A DNA stretch of 64,000 bases from assembly GCF_900117425.1 (NCBI RefSeq), contig NZ_FPEH01000011.1:372001-436000 (forward strand), written 5' to 3'. Shown in pieces: positions 37,877-54,274 of the stretch (positions are counted from its first letter, which is position 1; each line of letters opens with the position of its first letter). The stretch is from Novosphingobium sp. NDB2Meth1 (GTDB lineage Bacteria > Pseudomonadota > Alphaproteobacteria > Sphingomonadales > Sphingomonadaceae). A program made the position numbers and the translations under genes. The notes under the pieces were generated by a model. It had not been told where the DNA came from. It searched no databases and was given only the letters and a program-made list of their open reading frames with translations.

Positions 37877-37909
37877 GGTGCGTCCTCTCGGGTGAAACAG
37901 AGCTAATGG

Positions 37910-37924
37910 GTTATGCTATATAAC
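37910..37924. promoter_or_regulatory. MarR-like palindrome before the hydratase-lyase gene
   Basis: GTTAT-N5-ATAAC lies 34-48 bp upstream of the start, in a local AT-rich patch that could also hold the -10 element on the minus strand (TATATAGCAT). Ferulate genes of other bacteria are often repressed by MarR proteins such as FerC. No such regulator is adjacent here. Confidence 0.4.
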
Positions 37925-38143
37925 ACTTCGTGAGTCGGCGCAACTTTGGCCCCGGCAAGGCATGGCACGGCGTGAAATCGGCCCGACTGCGTAGTTTCAA
38001 CCGTAACGGACTCAAAACCTGCACCAAAGGACAGGATGGGTGCAGAAACCCCTGTGAACGATCACCGCATACGAATGCAGCATTTGAAAATAATGCAAAT
38101 TCCGCCCTCTGAAATCGCTTGAAACCGCGCTTTTCGGCCAGTG

Positions 38144-38175
38144 AATTGCATTAACTGCAATTGCCACGCTATGTT
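38144..38175 (+). promoter_or_regulatory. Candidate promoter of the small RNA
   Basis: TTGCAT (38146-38151), an 18-bp spacer and TATGTT (38170-38175) resemble a vegetative promoter. A perfect dyad AATTGCA-N5-TGCAATT (38144-38162) overlaps the -35, so a regulator may bind there. Motif-level prediction only. Confidence 0.4.
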
Positions 38176-38181
38176 TCGCAC

Positions 38182-38280
38182 TTGCGAAGACCCGGGGTGC
38201 GGCGCACTAGGGACAGGCCTTTCAGGCATCCTCTCCCAAACTTTCAAAGGGCCATCCGGCAACGGGTGGCCCCTCTTTTT
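38182..38280 (+). ncRNA. Candidate small RNA (suhB/MmgR-like) with its own terminator
   Basis: There is no gene between 37877 and 38297. On the plus strand a near-perfect terminator, GGGCCATCCG-GCAA-CGGGTGGCCC followed by CTCTTTTT (38249-38280), has no upstream protein gene to serve. Before it lie a small stem GCCT-TTC-AGGC and a single-stranded CCTCTCCCAAACTTTC, an anti-Shine-Dalgarno-like stretch typical of alphaproteobacterial sRNAs. From memory the pattern resembles the suhB (MmgR) RNA family, but this is unverified. Expected length is about 100 nt, start placed from the promoter. Confidence 0.55.
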
Positions 38281-38297
38281 GGTCCGGTTCCGCCCCC

Positions 38298-39299
38298 TCA
38301 TCCGTGCGGCAGAATCACCGTCCGCCCGATCACCCGGCGCTCGCGCATCGCGAGGTAGGCCTCGCGCCAATCGGCAAGCGGCAAGGCAGAATGCACATGC
38401 GGCCGGATGCGGCCTTCCTCCGCCAGCCGCATCACCTCCGCGATGTCCGCAGCGCCGCGTTCCGGGAAACGCCGCCCATATTCGCCTGCACGCACGCCGA
38501 CGACCGAGAAGCCCTTGATCAGCGGAATGTTGGTGCGCACCTCGGCAATCCGCCCCCCGGCAAAGCCCACCACCAGCAGCCGCCCGCCGAACGCGGTATA
38601 GCGGCAGGCCTCGTCGAACACGTCCCCGCCGACAGGATCATAGACCAGGTCCGCCCCGCGCCCGCCGGTCAGCTCCAGAATCTGCTCGCGCAGCCCCGTC
38701 GGCCCGGCAAGGATATGGTCCGGCGCATAGAGCCGCTGAATGGCCTCGCGCTTCTCCGCCGTCGATGCGACCGCGATGACGGTGAGCCCCAGCGCCTTGC
38801 CGAGATCGACCGCCGCCAGTCCGACGCCGCCCGCCGCGCCATGCACCACCAGCGTTTCGCCCGCCTCCGCCCGGCCGATGCGCGCGATGGCCGTGTAGGC
38901 GGTGATATAGGCCGCGCGCAGCGAGGCCCCCTCGGCGAACGAGAGCGCGGCGGGCAGCGGGATCAGCGCGGCATCGGCATAGGCGCCGTATTGCACCACC
39001 GCGCCCGTCAACGTGGCGACGATCACCTTGTCTCCCGCCCGCCAGCGGCTCCCCTCGCCCGCTTCGACGACTTCGCCCGCTGCCTCGAAGCCCGGCACGA
39101 ACGGCAGCGGCGGCTTGGCCTGATAGAGCCCCTCGGTCATCAACAGGTCCGGAAAGCCGAGCGCCGCCGCCTCGATCCGCACCAGCGCCTGCCCCGCCCC
39201 CGGCTGCGGCATGGGCCGCTCCGCCACGCCGACCCCGGCGAGATCGGGGGCAAGTTCGGACACTTCGAGGACGTGCATGGTCTCGGGCAAGTTTGTCAT
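38298..39299 (-). CDS. NADPH:quinone oxidoreductase family (zinc-free MDR) protein
   Basis: 333 residues. The N-terminal GroES-like domain lacks the zinc ligands. The Rossmann domain carries VHGAAGGVGLAAVDLGKALGLTVIAVAST (about 150-178), then GADLVYDPVGGDVFDEACR and GRLLVVGFAGGRIAE, as in QorA-type quinone or enoyl reductases. Start MTNLPETMHVLEV at 39299. The gene stands 54 bp after the amine oxidase gene on the same strand. Substrate unknown. Confidence 0.85.
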   Translation of the reverse strand: MTNLPETMHVLEVSELAPDLAGVGVAERPMPQPGAGQALVRIEAAALGFPDLLMTEGLYQAKPPLPFVPGFEAAGEVVEAGEGSRWRAGDKVIVATLTGAVVQYGAYADAALIPLPAALSFAEGASLRAAYITAYTAIARIGRAEAGETLVVHGAAGGVGLAAVDLGKALGLTVIAVASTAEKREAIQRLYAPDHILAGPTGLREQILELTGGRGADLVYDPVGGDVFDEACRYTAFGGRLLVVGFAGGRIAEVRTNIPLIKGFSVVGVRAGEYGRRFPERGAADIAEVMRLAEEGRIRPHVHSALPLADWREAYLAMRERRVIGRTVILPHG

Positions 39300-39353
39300 C
39301 GGCGGTTCTCTCCCGCCGCCAGCGATGCCTCAGCCTTGTGTCGCCGTCCAGCC

Positions 39354-40943
39354 TTACGCGGCGCTCGCCCGCTGATGCAGCCGCGTGATCGCATCGAGCG
39401 CGGAGAGCAGCGCGCCTTCCTGCCAGCAGCCGTAATAGGAGCAGTGCTCGCCCGCGAGGACGATCCGACCATCCATCGAGACCAGATCCTGATAATGCGC
39501 CGCGCGGCTTTCCTCGCTCCACTTCGCGCAGCAGCCGAGTATCCACGGCATCCGGCTCCACGCCACCGTCGCGCCGCTCAGGAATTCCGCCTTGTAGTGC
39601 GCCGGATGCAGCACCGCGCCTTGTTCCAGCGCGGCGGCAATGCGCTTTTCGGGCGTCATCCCGGCCAGGATATAGGACCCCACGCCGAACGGATAGGCGC
39701 CCAGCAGCACCGCCGGACCGTCGCTGAAGCAACCATGGCTCGGATAGCTGATGAGTCCGATTGCCTGATCGGTGAACGATGTGCCGCCATAGATCGCGTC
39801 CTCGGTCTCCCAGAACCGGCGCCTCATTTCCAGGCCGATCTTGACCGAGTTCTCGTAAGGCAGCGCCTTGATCGCGGCTTTCTTGGCATCGGAAACCTGC
39901 AAGTCGATTTGCCCCAGGATCGTCGCGGGGATCGTGCAGACCATCCAGTCGGCACGGGTCTCCCCGGCCGCGCCGGTCTTCGCATCGGTCCAGCTCGCGG
40001 TAACCCCGCGCTCGTCCTGCGCGATCTTGCTGACGCGCGTGCCATAGCGGATCAACTTGCCCACCCGCGCCTGAAACGCCTTGCCGATATGGTCCATCCC
40101 GCCCTTGGGCTGGAACATGCTCGTCTGCATCACATGTTCGGCGAAGAAGCCCAGCGGCCCCCAGATCTGGCTGTCCAGCGTGTCGGAGAGGCTGAACGGA
40201 TCGTTCGGGATCGGCGCACCGTTCACACCGCCCCCCGGCGGCCGTTCCCACCCGCGCTGCTCGCCCAGCTTCACGCTCTTGCTATAGGCCATGTTCTTGT
40301 CGAGCACGCCCCAGCTGCGCAGCGCTTCGAGCAGGACGGCCTTGTCCTCCTTCGTCACCGCCTGGTCGAGCGCGCCCGCATTCAGCGCCTTGCCAAGCAG
40401 TTCGGAGACATGGCCTTTCCAGTCGATGGTCAGATCGCGGAAACGCTGCGGCTTGCCCCCGAACGCCGCCTTGCGGTGGACGAAGGTGTTGTGATTGCTC
40501 TGCATGAAGGGTTCGAGCACGACCCCGAACTGCTTGCAGTAATGCAGCACGGTGCGATGATGATAGGGAATGCGCCAGGGGCCGGGGTTGAAGTAGTTGC
40601 CCGGCGCGAAGCCCACTTTCTGGACCGAGCCCAGCTCAGTGACCGTATCCCCTCCGCGCAAGGTCATGTTGCGCCCGCCCGCCCGGGTCTGCGCTTCGAG
40701 GATCTGGACCTTGTAGCCCGCCTTGGTCAGCTCATAGGCCGCAAGCATCCCCGCCAGCCCCGCGCCAAGCACGAGCACCGAAGCGCCCGGCTTGGCACCC
40801 GAAAGCTGCGGCGGGCCGGTAAACTGCGATTCCGCCGCATGGCCCAGCGCCGTCATCGCCTGATAGAGCGCCGCTCCGCCGCCCAGCTTGCCGATCATCG
40901 CGAGAAGGTCGCGGCGGGTCGTCGGCACTATCGGCTGGCTCAT
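39354..40943 (-). CDS. Tat-exported flavin amine oxidase
   Basis: 529 residues from MSQPIVPTTRRDLLAMIG, a twin-arginine signal ending near HAAES, so the FAD-loaded protein is exported folded. FAD motif VLVLGAGLAGMLAAYELTKAGYKVQILEAQTRAGGR follows (about 54-89), and the C-terminal FAD-binding GRIVLAGEHCSYYGCWQEGALLSALDAI closes the amine-oxidase fold. It is 25 bp from the cytochrome c gene upstream and opposite a signal-peptide RidA. This fits a periplasmic dehydrogenase passing electrons to cytochrome c, as shown for the related nicotine oxidoreductase NicA2. Amine unknown. Confidence 0.82.
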   Translation of the reverse strand: MSQPIVPTTRRDLLAMIGKLGGGAALYQAMTALGHAAESQFTGPPQLSGAKPGASVLVLGAGLAGMLAAYELTKAGYKVQILEAQTRAGGRNMTLRGGDTVTELGSVQKVGFAPGNYFNPGPWRIPYHHRTVLHYCKQFGVVLEPFMQSNHNTFVHRKAAFGGKPQRFRDLTIDWKGHVSELLGKALNAGALDQAVTKEDKAVLLEALRSWGVLDKNMAYSKSVKLGEQRGWERPPGGGVNGAPIPNDPFSLSDTLDSQIWGPLGFFAEHVMQTSMFQPKGGMDHIGKAFQARVGKLIRYGTRVSKIAQDERGVTASWTDAKTGAAGETRADWMVCTIPATILGQIDLQVSDAKKAAIKALPYENSVKIGLEMRRRFWETEDAIYGGTSFTDQAIGLISYPSHGCFSDGPAVLLGAYPFGVGSYILAGMTPEKRIAAALEQGAVLHPAHYKAEFLSGATVAWSRMPWILGCCAKWSEESRAAHYQDLVSMDGRIVLAGEHCSYYGCWQEGALLSALDAITRLHQRASAA

Positions 40944-40968
40944 GCGGGATACCTTGCTGGAAGAGAGG

Positions 40969-41427
40969 TCAGTGCCCGCAGTTGCAATCGGGAACCGGGG
41001 GATTGGCAGTGCTGATGCGGTCAAGATCGGCGACGGTGACGGCATCGGGATAGGTGTTGAAATGGCCGCGCACGTAGTTGAGCACCGCAGCGATCTGGGG
41101 GCGCGTCAGCATCCCCTCGAACCACGGCATGCCGCCGCGCCCCTTGAGCAGGATGATGCTGGCATAATCGTGGTTGGCGAGCCGGGGATTGCCTGCCAGC
41201 GCCGGGATCATCGCGCCGGGGACGCCCCCGCCCTTGGCATCGGCCATGTGGCAGGACTGGCAGATCTGCTCGTAGATCTCGCGCCCCTCGTCGGCCACCG
41301 CGACCGAGGAGCCGCCGCCGCGGTCCTGCGCGAAACCGGGGCTCCCCGCCGCAAGCGCGAAGGCCAGCGACAGGCTGGCGGCAATCAGGACAGTGCTGCG
41401 AAATCCCGGCAAGGTCGTGGCCCCCAC
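40969..41427 (-). CDS. Exported c-type cytochrome
   Basis: 152 residues. Signal peptide (TVLIAASLSLAFALAAGSPGFAQ), one haem site C56-Q-S-C59-H60, then GVPGAMIPALAGNPRL and GRGGMPWFEGMLTRPQIAAVLNYVRGHF, which offer the axial Met in a class I fold. The C-terminal tail has two extra cysteines (DCNCGH). First gene of a transcript with the amine oxidase, so it is the likely electron acceptor. ATG at 41427. Confidence 0.85.
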   Translation of the reverse strand: MGATTLPGFRSTVLIAASLSLAFALAAGSPGFAQDRGGGSSVAVADEGREIYEQICQSCHMADAKGGGVPGAMIPALAGNPRLANHDYASIILLKGRGGMPWFEGMLTRPQIAAVLNYVRGHFNTYPDAVTVADLDRISTANPPVPDCNCGH

Positions 41428-41639
41428 TCCTGCTACCGTCGGCTAGGTGGTTCATGCTATGCTGCGGCGCAGCGTCGTCAATGCAAATTGTTGCCGGATC
41501 GGTGCGGCGCGGCCCTCCCCTTGGGGTACGATCCTGCCGGATCACGCCGATACAGTGCTTTTTCCCTCGCGCTTTGTCGCTTAAGGTCATGGTTGCCATC
41601 CGCATCCGTCTGCGGTCACGCCATAGGGGAAAACAGTTA

Positions 41640-42139
41640 TGCGCTTCATGCTCCTGCCCGCCATCATCTGCGCCATGCTTGGCCTTGCCACCCCCGCTCA
41701 CGCGCAAGTCACGCGCGTGCAGAGCAACCCGCAGGCGCTGATCCTCGACGGGGCGGACGTGAAGGCCGGGACCGACCTGTTCTACCTCTCGGGCCAGCTC
41801 GCTTCCCCCATCGATCCAGCCAAGACCTTTGCCGACGTGAAATCGATCGATGATCTGGGCGACACGAAAACGCAGACCGCCAGCGCGCTCAAGCGGATCA
41901 AGGAGATCCTTGCAGCACGCGGCTATTCGATGTCCGACGTGATCAAGCTCACGCTCTTCGTCGTGGCCGATCCCAAGCTCGGCAAGATGGACTTTGCGGG
42001 GGTGAACGAAGGCTTCAAGCAGTTCTTCAAGACGGCGGAAAACCCGATAACGGTCGCGCGTTCGACCTTCCAGGTCTCGGCGCTGGCCGGCCCCTACTTC
42101 CTGATCGAGATCGAGGCGATTGCGGCGAAGAAGCGCTGA
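41640..42139 (+). CDS. RidA/YjgF-family protein with a signal peptide
   Basis: 166 residues. A clear signal peptide (MRFMLLPAIICAMLGLATPAHA) is unusual, since canonical RidA is cytoplasmic. The fold follows: LFYLSGQLASP, TKTQTASALKRIKEILAARGYSMSDVIKLTLFVV, GVNEGFKQFF and the catalytic region ARSTFQVSALAGPYFLIEIEAIA, where RidA has a key Arg (ARST). RidA hydrolyses reactive enamines and imines. Divergent from the exported amine oxidase/cytochrome c pair, whose product would be an imine. Confidence 0.8.
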
Positions 42140-42366
42140 CCTGAGGCCATTCCCGCGTGGCTGCGAAGGATTGCAATCGTATTCCTTTGGACAGGCGTCC
42201 CGGATCGGTCTCTTTGGCGGCTCGTGGTGTCTTGCCGCCGGTAACATCCCTCGCCTAGTCTGCGAACGTATTCGCCGGGAGAGGCCGGACACCATCCGGA
42301 CGTCAGAGCGAGGGCCGCTTCAGAAGCCCGTGCCGTGCAGCGTCCGACCAGGGGGAGTTACCATCC
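42140..42366. promoter_or_regulatory. Upstream region of the glycogen operon
   Basis: 227 bp without a gene between ridA and glgP. It contains a perfect 10-bp palindrome GATTGCAATC near 42168-42177 and a GGGGGAG ribosome binding site ahead of the glgP GTG. The operon promoter should lie here. I cannot place -10 and -35 boxes with confidence. Confidence 0.4.
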
Positions 42367-44804
<2,438 letters not shown>

Positions 44805-44808
<4 letters not shown>

Positions 44809-46979
44809 AGCCGTCTCCCGCCGCGCTCGAAGCCCTGCTGAACGGAACCCATGCCGATCCGTTCGCGCTGCTGGGCATTCACGAAGGGCCCGGCGGCGCC
44901 TTTGCCCGGGCCGTACTTCCCGGGGCGGAAACGGCGGAGGCGCATTCGCTCGGCGGCAAGGCGCTGGGCGAACTCAAGCGCATCGACGATCGCGGCCTGT
45001 TCGAAGGCCATGTTACCGGCCCGCGCCAGCCGGTGAAGTATCGCTGCACCGCAGGCCCGCACGAATGGTGGGTGACCGACGCCTATTCGTTCGGCCCGGT
45101 GCTGGGGCCGCTCGATGATTTCCTGATCAATGAAGGCACGCACCTGCGCCTGTTCGACAAGCTCGGCGCGCATGTCATCGAGCACGAAGGCGCGCGCGGC
45201 GTGCACTTCGCGGTCTGGGCACCCAACGCAGAGCTCGTCTCGGTGGTGGGTGATTTCAACGACTGGGACGGCCGCCGCCACCCGATGCGCCGCCGCGCCG
45301 ATATCGGCGTATGGGAAGTGTTCCTCCCCGATATCGAGGCCGGACGCGCCTACAAGTACCGCGTGGTCGGCCCGGGCGGTGCGGTGCAGCCGCTCAAGGC
45401 CGATCCTTTCGCCTTCCGCTCCGAACTGCGCCCCGCCACCGCCAGCGTGATTGCCGCGCCCGATGCGCACGCATGGGGCGATGCCGCGCACCGCGCCAGC
45501 TGGGCGAAGACAGATCCGCGCCGCGTGCCGATCTCCATCTACGAGGTTCATCCCGGCTCGTGGCAGAAACCGGGAGATGGCCGCGAGTTCTACTCATGGG
45601 ACGAGCTGGCCGACCGGCTGATCCCCTACGTCGTCGAAATGGGCTTCACCCATATCGAATTCCTGCCCGTCTCCGAGCACCCCTTCGATCCCAGCTGGGG
45701 CTACCAGACCACCGGCCTCTTCGCCCCCTCCGCCCGCTTCGGCGAGCCGGAAGGCTTCGCGCGATTTGTCGACGGCGCGCACCGCGCCGGGATCGGCGTG
45801 CTGATCGACTGGGTCCCCGCGCACTTCCCGGTCGATGCCCACGGCCTCGCCCGGTTCGATGGCACCGAGCTTTACGAACACGCAGACCCGCGCCTCGGTT
45901 TCCATCCCGACTGGCAGACCGCGATCTACAATTTCGGCCGCCGCGAAGTGCTCAGCTTCCTCGTCAACAACGCGCTGTTCTGGGCCGAGCGCTACCATGT
46001 GGATGGCCTGCGCGTCGATGCGGTCGCCTCGATGCTCTACCGCGACTACTCCCGCAAGGACGGCGAGTGGATCCCCAATGCCGAGGGCGGCCGCGAGAAC
46101 TGGGAGGCCGTCAGCTTCCTCCAGGCAATGAACCGCGCGGTCTATGCCAGCCACGCCGGGTTCCTCACCGTCGCCGAGGAATCGACCAGCTGGCCCGGCG
46201 TCACCCTGCCCACCGATGCCGCAGGCCCCCCGCGGGGCGGGCTCGGCTTCGGCTTCAAGTGGAACATGGGCTTCATGCACGATACGCTCGCCTACATGGC
46301 GCGCGATCCCGTCCACCGCCGCTACCATCACGACGAGATCACCTTCGGGCTGATGTACGCCTTCAGCGAGAACTTCGTGCTCCCGCTGAGCCATGACGAA
46401 GTGGTCCACGGCAAGGGCTCGCTGCTCGGCAAGATGAGCGGCGCCGACGCCTGGCAGAAGTTCGCCAGCTTGCGCGCTTACTATGGCCTGATGTGGGGCT
46501 ATCCCGGCAAGAAGCTGCTGTTCATGGGGCAGGAGTTTGCGCAGGGGCGCGAATGGAGCGAGGCACGCGAGCTTGACTGGTACCAGCTCGATATCGCCGA
46601 GCACGCCGGGGTGCAGCGCTGGGTGAAGGACCTCAACCACGCCTACCGCACCCTGCCCGCGCTCCATGCGCGCGACTGCGAGGGCGAAGGCTTTGCATGG
46701 CTGGTGGTCGACGATGCCGCCGCCTCGGTCTTCGCCTGGGCGAGGCTGGCACCGGGCGCGCCGACCGTGGTCGTCGTCAGCAACATGACGCCGACGCTCC
46801 ACGGCCACTATCGCCTGCCCTTCCCGCAAGACGGCAAGTGGCGCGAGGCGCTCAACAGCGATGCCGCGCTCTATGGCGGATCGGGTCAGGGCAATCTGGG
46901 CGGAGTCACGGCGGAACACGGCGCCGCACTGGTCGTGCTGCCGCCGCTTTCAACCGTCATGTTCGTGTTCGAGGGATAA
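44805..46979 (+). CDS. glgB: 1,4-alpha-glucan branching enzyme
   Basis: 724 residues from [12 protein letters not shown]; the ATG overlaps the glgP stop. N-terminal carbohydrate-binding modules ([44 protein letters not shown]) precede the GH13 catalytic domain, with nucleophile Asp in [17 protein letters not shown], Glu in VAEEST and the late [13 protein letters not shown]. It adds alpha-1,6 branches to glycogen. Confidence 0.96.
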
Positions 46980-47023
46980 GCCGGAAGGCAAGAAGGCCAA
47001 AAAACCAGGATGGGAGATGGGTC

Positions 47024-48283
47024 ATGCGTGATACTTATGGGCAGCCGCTGGCGCGCGACGCCATGGCCTATGTTCTCGCGGGCGGGCGCGGCAGCCGCCT
47101 TTACGATCTCACCGACAACCGCGCCAAGCCCGCGGTCTATTTCGGCGGGGTCAGCCGGATCATCGACTTCGCGCTGTCGAACGCGATCAATTCGGGCATC
47201 CGCCGCATCGGCGTCGCCACGCAATACAAGGCGCACTCGCTGATCCGCCACATGCAGCGCGCGTGGAACTTCATGCGGCCCGAACGCAACGAGAGCTTCG
47301 ACATCCTCCCCGCCTCGCAGCGCATATCGGAGCACGCCTGGTACGAAGGCACGGCAGACGCGGTGTTCCAGAACATCGACATCATCGCCAGCCACGCGCC
47401 CAAGTACATGGTCATCCTCGCGGGCGATCACATCTACAAGATGGACTACGAGCTGATGCTGCAGCAGCACGTCGCCACCGGCGCGGACGTGACGATCGGC
47501 TGCCTCGTGGTCAAGCGCGAGGAAGCCAAGGGCTTCGGTGTGATGGCGGTGGACGAAAAGGCGGTGATCACCGATTTCGTCGAAAAGCCCGCCGATCCGC
47601 CCTCAATCCCGGGCGATCCCGAACACTCGCTCGCCTCGATGGGCATCTACGTGTTCGAGACGAAGTTCCTGTTCGAAGCGCTGCGCCGCGATGCCGACGA
47701 CCCGAACTCGAGCCGCGATTTCGGCAAGGACATCATTCCCGATATCGTGAAGAACGGCAAGGCCGTCGCCCACCGCTTCACCGACAGCTGCATTCGCGCC
47801 GCCGAGGAAATCGGCGAATACTGGCGCGACGTGGGCACGCTCGACGCCTATTTCGAGGCGAACCTCGACCTGACGGATGTCGTCCCGAAGCTCAACATGT
47901 ACGACCGCGACTGGCCGATCTGGACCGATCAGGTCGTGGCGGCGCCGGCCAAGTTCGTCCACGATCAGGAAGGCCGGCGCGGCATGGCGATTTCCTCGCT
48001 GATCTCGCAGGATTGCATCGTCTCCGGCGCCATCGCCAGGCGCAGCCTCCTCTTCACCGGCGTGAAGATGGGCTCGTTCTCCAGCGTCGATGAAGGCGTG
48101 ATCCTGCCCTATTGCAACATCGGCCGCGGCGCCCGCCTCAAGCGCGTCATCCTCGATTCCGGCGTGCGCATCCCCGAAGGCCTCGTCGTGGGCGAAGACC
48201 CGGAACTCGACGCCAAGCGCTTCCGCCGCACCGAAGGCGGCGTGTGCCTGATCAACAAGGCAATGATCGAGCGGCTGAAGTGA
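47024..48283 (+). CDS. glgC: Glucose-1-phosphate adenylyltransferase (ADP-glucose pyrophosphorylase)
   Basis: 419 residues from [26 protein letters not shown], with GGGAGATGG upstream. Makes ADP-glucose, the committed step of glycogen synthesis. Contains the nucleotide loop [36 protein letters not shown], and GDHIYKMDY, then the C-terminal beta-helix. An allosteric enzyme in the family (fructose bisphosphate or pyruvate activated in alphaproteobacteria). Confidence 0.97.
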   Translation: MRDTYGQPLARDAMAYVLAGGRGSRLYDLTDNRAKPAVYFGGVSRIIDFALSNAINSGIRRIGVATQYKAHSLIRHMQRAWNFMRPERNESFDILPASQRISEHAWYEGTADAVFQNIDIIASHAPKYMVILAGDHIYKMDYELMLQQHVATGADVTIGCLVVKREEAKGFGVMAVDEKAVITDFVEKPADPPSIPGDPEHSLASMGIYVFETKFLFEALRRDADDPNSSRDFGKDIIPDIVKNGKAVAHRFTDSCIRAAEEIGEYWRDVGTLDAYFEANLDLTDVVPKLNMYDRDWPIWTDQVVAAPAKFVHDQEGRRGMAISSLISQDCIVSGAIARRSLLFTGVKMGSFSSVDEGVILPYCNIGRGARLKRVILDSGVRIPEGLVVGEDPELDAKRFRRTEGGVCLINKAMIERLK

Positions 48284-48310
48284 TGGACGCGCTCCTGATC
48301 CACTTTTCTT

Positions 48311-48406
48311 CCCCTCCCCCGCTCGGGGGAGGCCGGGTGGGGGTGCGCCGCGCTCTCAGGACAGGCCGAGCCCCCTCCCCCAACCCCTCCCCGATGGGGA
48401 GGGGAG
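48311..48406. repeat. Twin-hairpin GC-rich repeat, copy 2, overlapping the glgA ribosome binding site
   Basis: CCTCCCCCGctCGGGGGAGG, a middle part GGGTGGGGGTGCGCCGCGCTC identical to that at 14890-14911, and a last hairpin CCCCTCCCC-GAT-GGGGAGGGG (48384-48404). The right arm of the last hairpin is 6 nt before the glgA ATG and is its only purine-rich ribosome binding site, so folding would hide it. Confidence 0.75.
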
Positions 48407-48410
48407 CAAG

Positions 48411-53268
<4,858 letters not shown>

Positions 53269-53274
53269 GCAGGA

Positions 53275-53961
53275 TCAGGCGCGCTGCCAGACGAGCGCCG
53301 GATCGAATTCATCCCGCGCCGCCGGAAGCGCGCGCGGCACCTCCTGCACCACCGGCAGCGGCTGCGGCAGCAGGGTATTGAGCAGCACGCGCCCGAACGC
53401 CCAGTCGCCGAGATCCGACGCGGCATTGATATGCCCCGCCTCCCCCGCATCGGCGAGGCGCGAGCCCCAGCGCCGGGCAAGCCCGCGCGCCTGCGCCATC
53501 GTCAGGTAGGGATCATTGCGGCTGGCCACGAGCACCGAAGGGAACGGCAGCGAGGCTTCCGGCACCGGCGCAAAGCGCGTCAACCGGCGGTCGAGCGGGC
53601 GCTCCTCGACATCGGGCGGCGCGACCAGCAGCGCGCCGATCACCTTTCCGCCTTCCACCGGCCCAGAGCCCCAGGAACTTCCGGGCTGCTCATACTCCGC
53701 CCACCACGCCACCGCGAGGCAGCCCAGACTGTGCGCCGCGAGCACCACCGGCCCTTCGGCGCGCTGGATCGCAAGATTGAGCTTGTTCACCCAGGTGTTG
53801 CGGTGCGGGTCTTCCCACAGCCCCAGATCGACCCGGCGGCAGCGCGGCAATTGCGCTTCCCACAAGGTCTGCCAGTGGCCGGGGCCGGAATTGCAAAGCC
53901 CCGGCACGGTCAGGATCACCGGCGCAGGACTATCATTCAAGGTATTGATTTCATGGGCCAT
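53275..53961 (-). CDS. RBBP9/YdeN-family alpha/beta hydrolase
   Basis: 228 residues from MAHEINTLNDSPAP. Family features: VPGLCNSGPGHWQTLWE, nucleophile Ser in VVLAAHSLGCLAVAWWA, ASRNDPYLTMAQA (Asp) and DAGEAGHINAAS (His). Serine hydrolase of unknown substrate, cytoplasmic. It converges on glgX with 6 bp between stops. Upstream on the same strand is a small open frame that may be cotranscribed. Confidence 0.85.
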   Translation of the reverse strand: MAHEINTLNDSPAPVILTVPGLCNSGPGHWQTLWEAQLPRCRRVDLGLWEDPHRNTWVNKLNLAIQRAEGPVVLAAHSLGCLAVAWWAEYEQPGSSWGSGPVEGGKVIGALLVAPPDVEERPLDRRLTRFAPVPEASLPFPSVLVASRNDPYLTMAQARGLARRWGSRLADAGEAGHINAASDLGDWAFGRVLLNTLLPQPLPVVQEVPRALPAARDEFDPALVWQRA

Positions 53962-54032
53962 CGTACGTCTCCGAGAGAAGAATGGCCGGTCGACTCGGTG
54001 CACGTCCCGACAAGCACGACGATAACTCAACA

Positions 54033-54254
54033 TTATTGGTAGACAATAGCCCAATCGACGAAACGCGCGGGGATTTCGCCGGTCTGCGCATATGTGCCCG
54101 CCACCTTGCGGATTGCCGGCACGATTGCCATGTCCTCGCCGCAGTTGGCGTGCACAAGCCGCCACGAAGGCAAGGTCAGGTCACGCGCGAGGGGACCATA
54201 CCGATGACGACAATCGAAGGCGGGACGCGGCGGCGTCTTGCGGCAGTGCAGCAT
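54033..54254 (-). CDS. Possible small protein or gene remnant
   Basis: 73 residues at most. The last 48 codons (LTLPSWRLVHANCGED, then MAIVPAIRKVAGTYAQTGE and IPARFVDWAIVYQ) have the strong third-position GC of real genes here, while the first 25 do not, so the true start may be internal or the 5' part may be lost. No family recognised. It would end 71 bp before the hydrolase start on the same strand. Confidence 0.35.
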   Translation of the reverse strand: MLHCRKTPPRPAFDCRHRYGPLARDLTLPSWRLVHANCGEDMAIVPAIRKVAGTYAQTGEIPARFVDWAIVYQ

Positions 54255-54274
54255 AAGGTGATACCGGCGCGCGC

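Noticed and set aside
37990..38060. Stem CTGCACC...GGTGCAG resembling part of a tRNA or tmRNA
   Set aside because: No T-loop (GGTTCGAATCC-like), acceptor stem or CCA end fits around it.
38062..38370. 102-codon minus-strand open frame across the sRNA region
   Set aside because: It crosses a terminator hairpin and the end of the quinone oxidoreductase gene. No codon bias and no domain.
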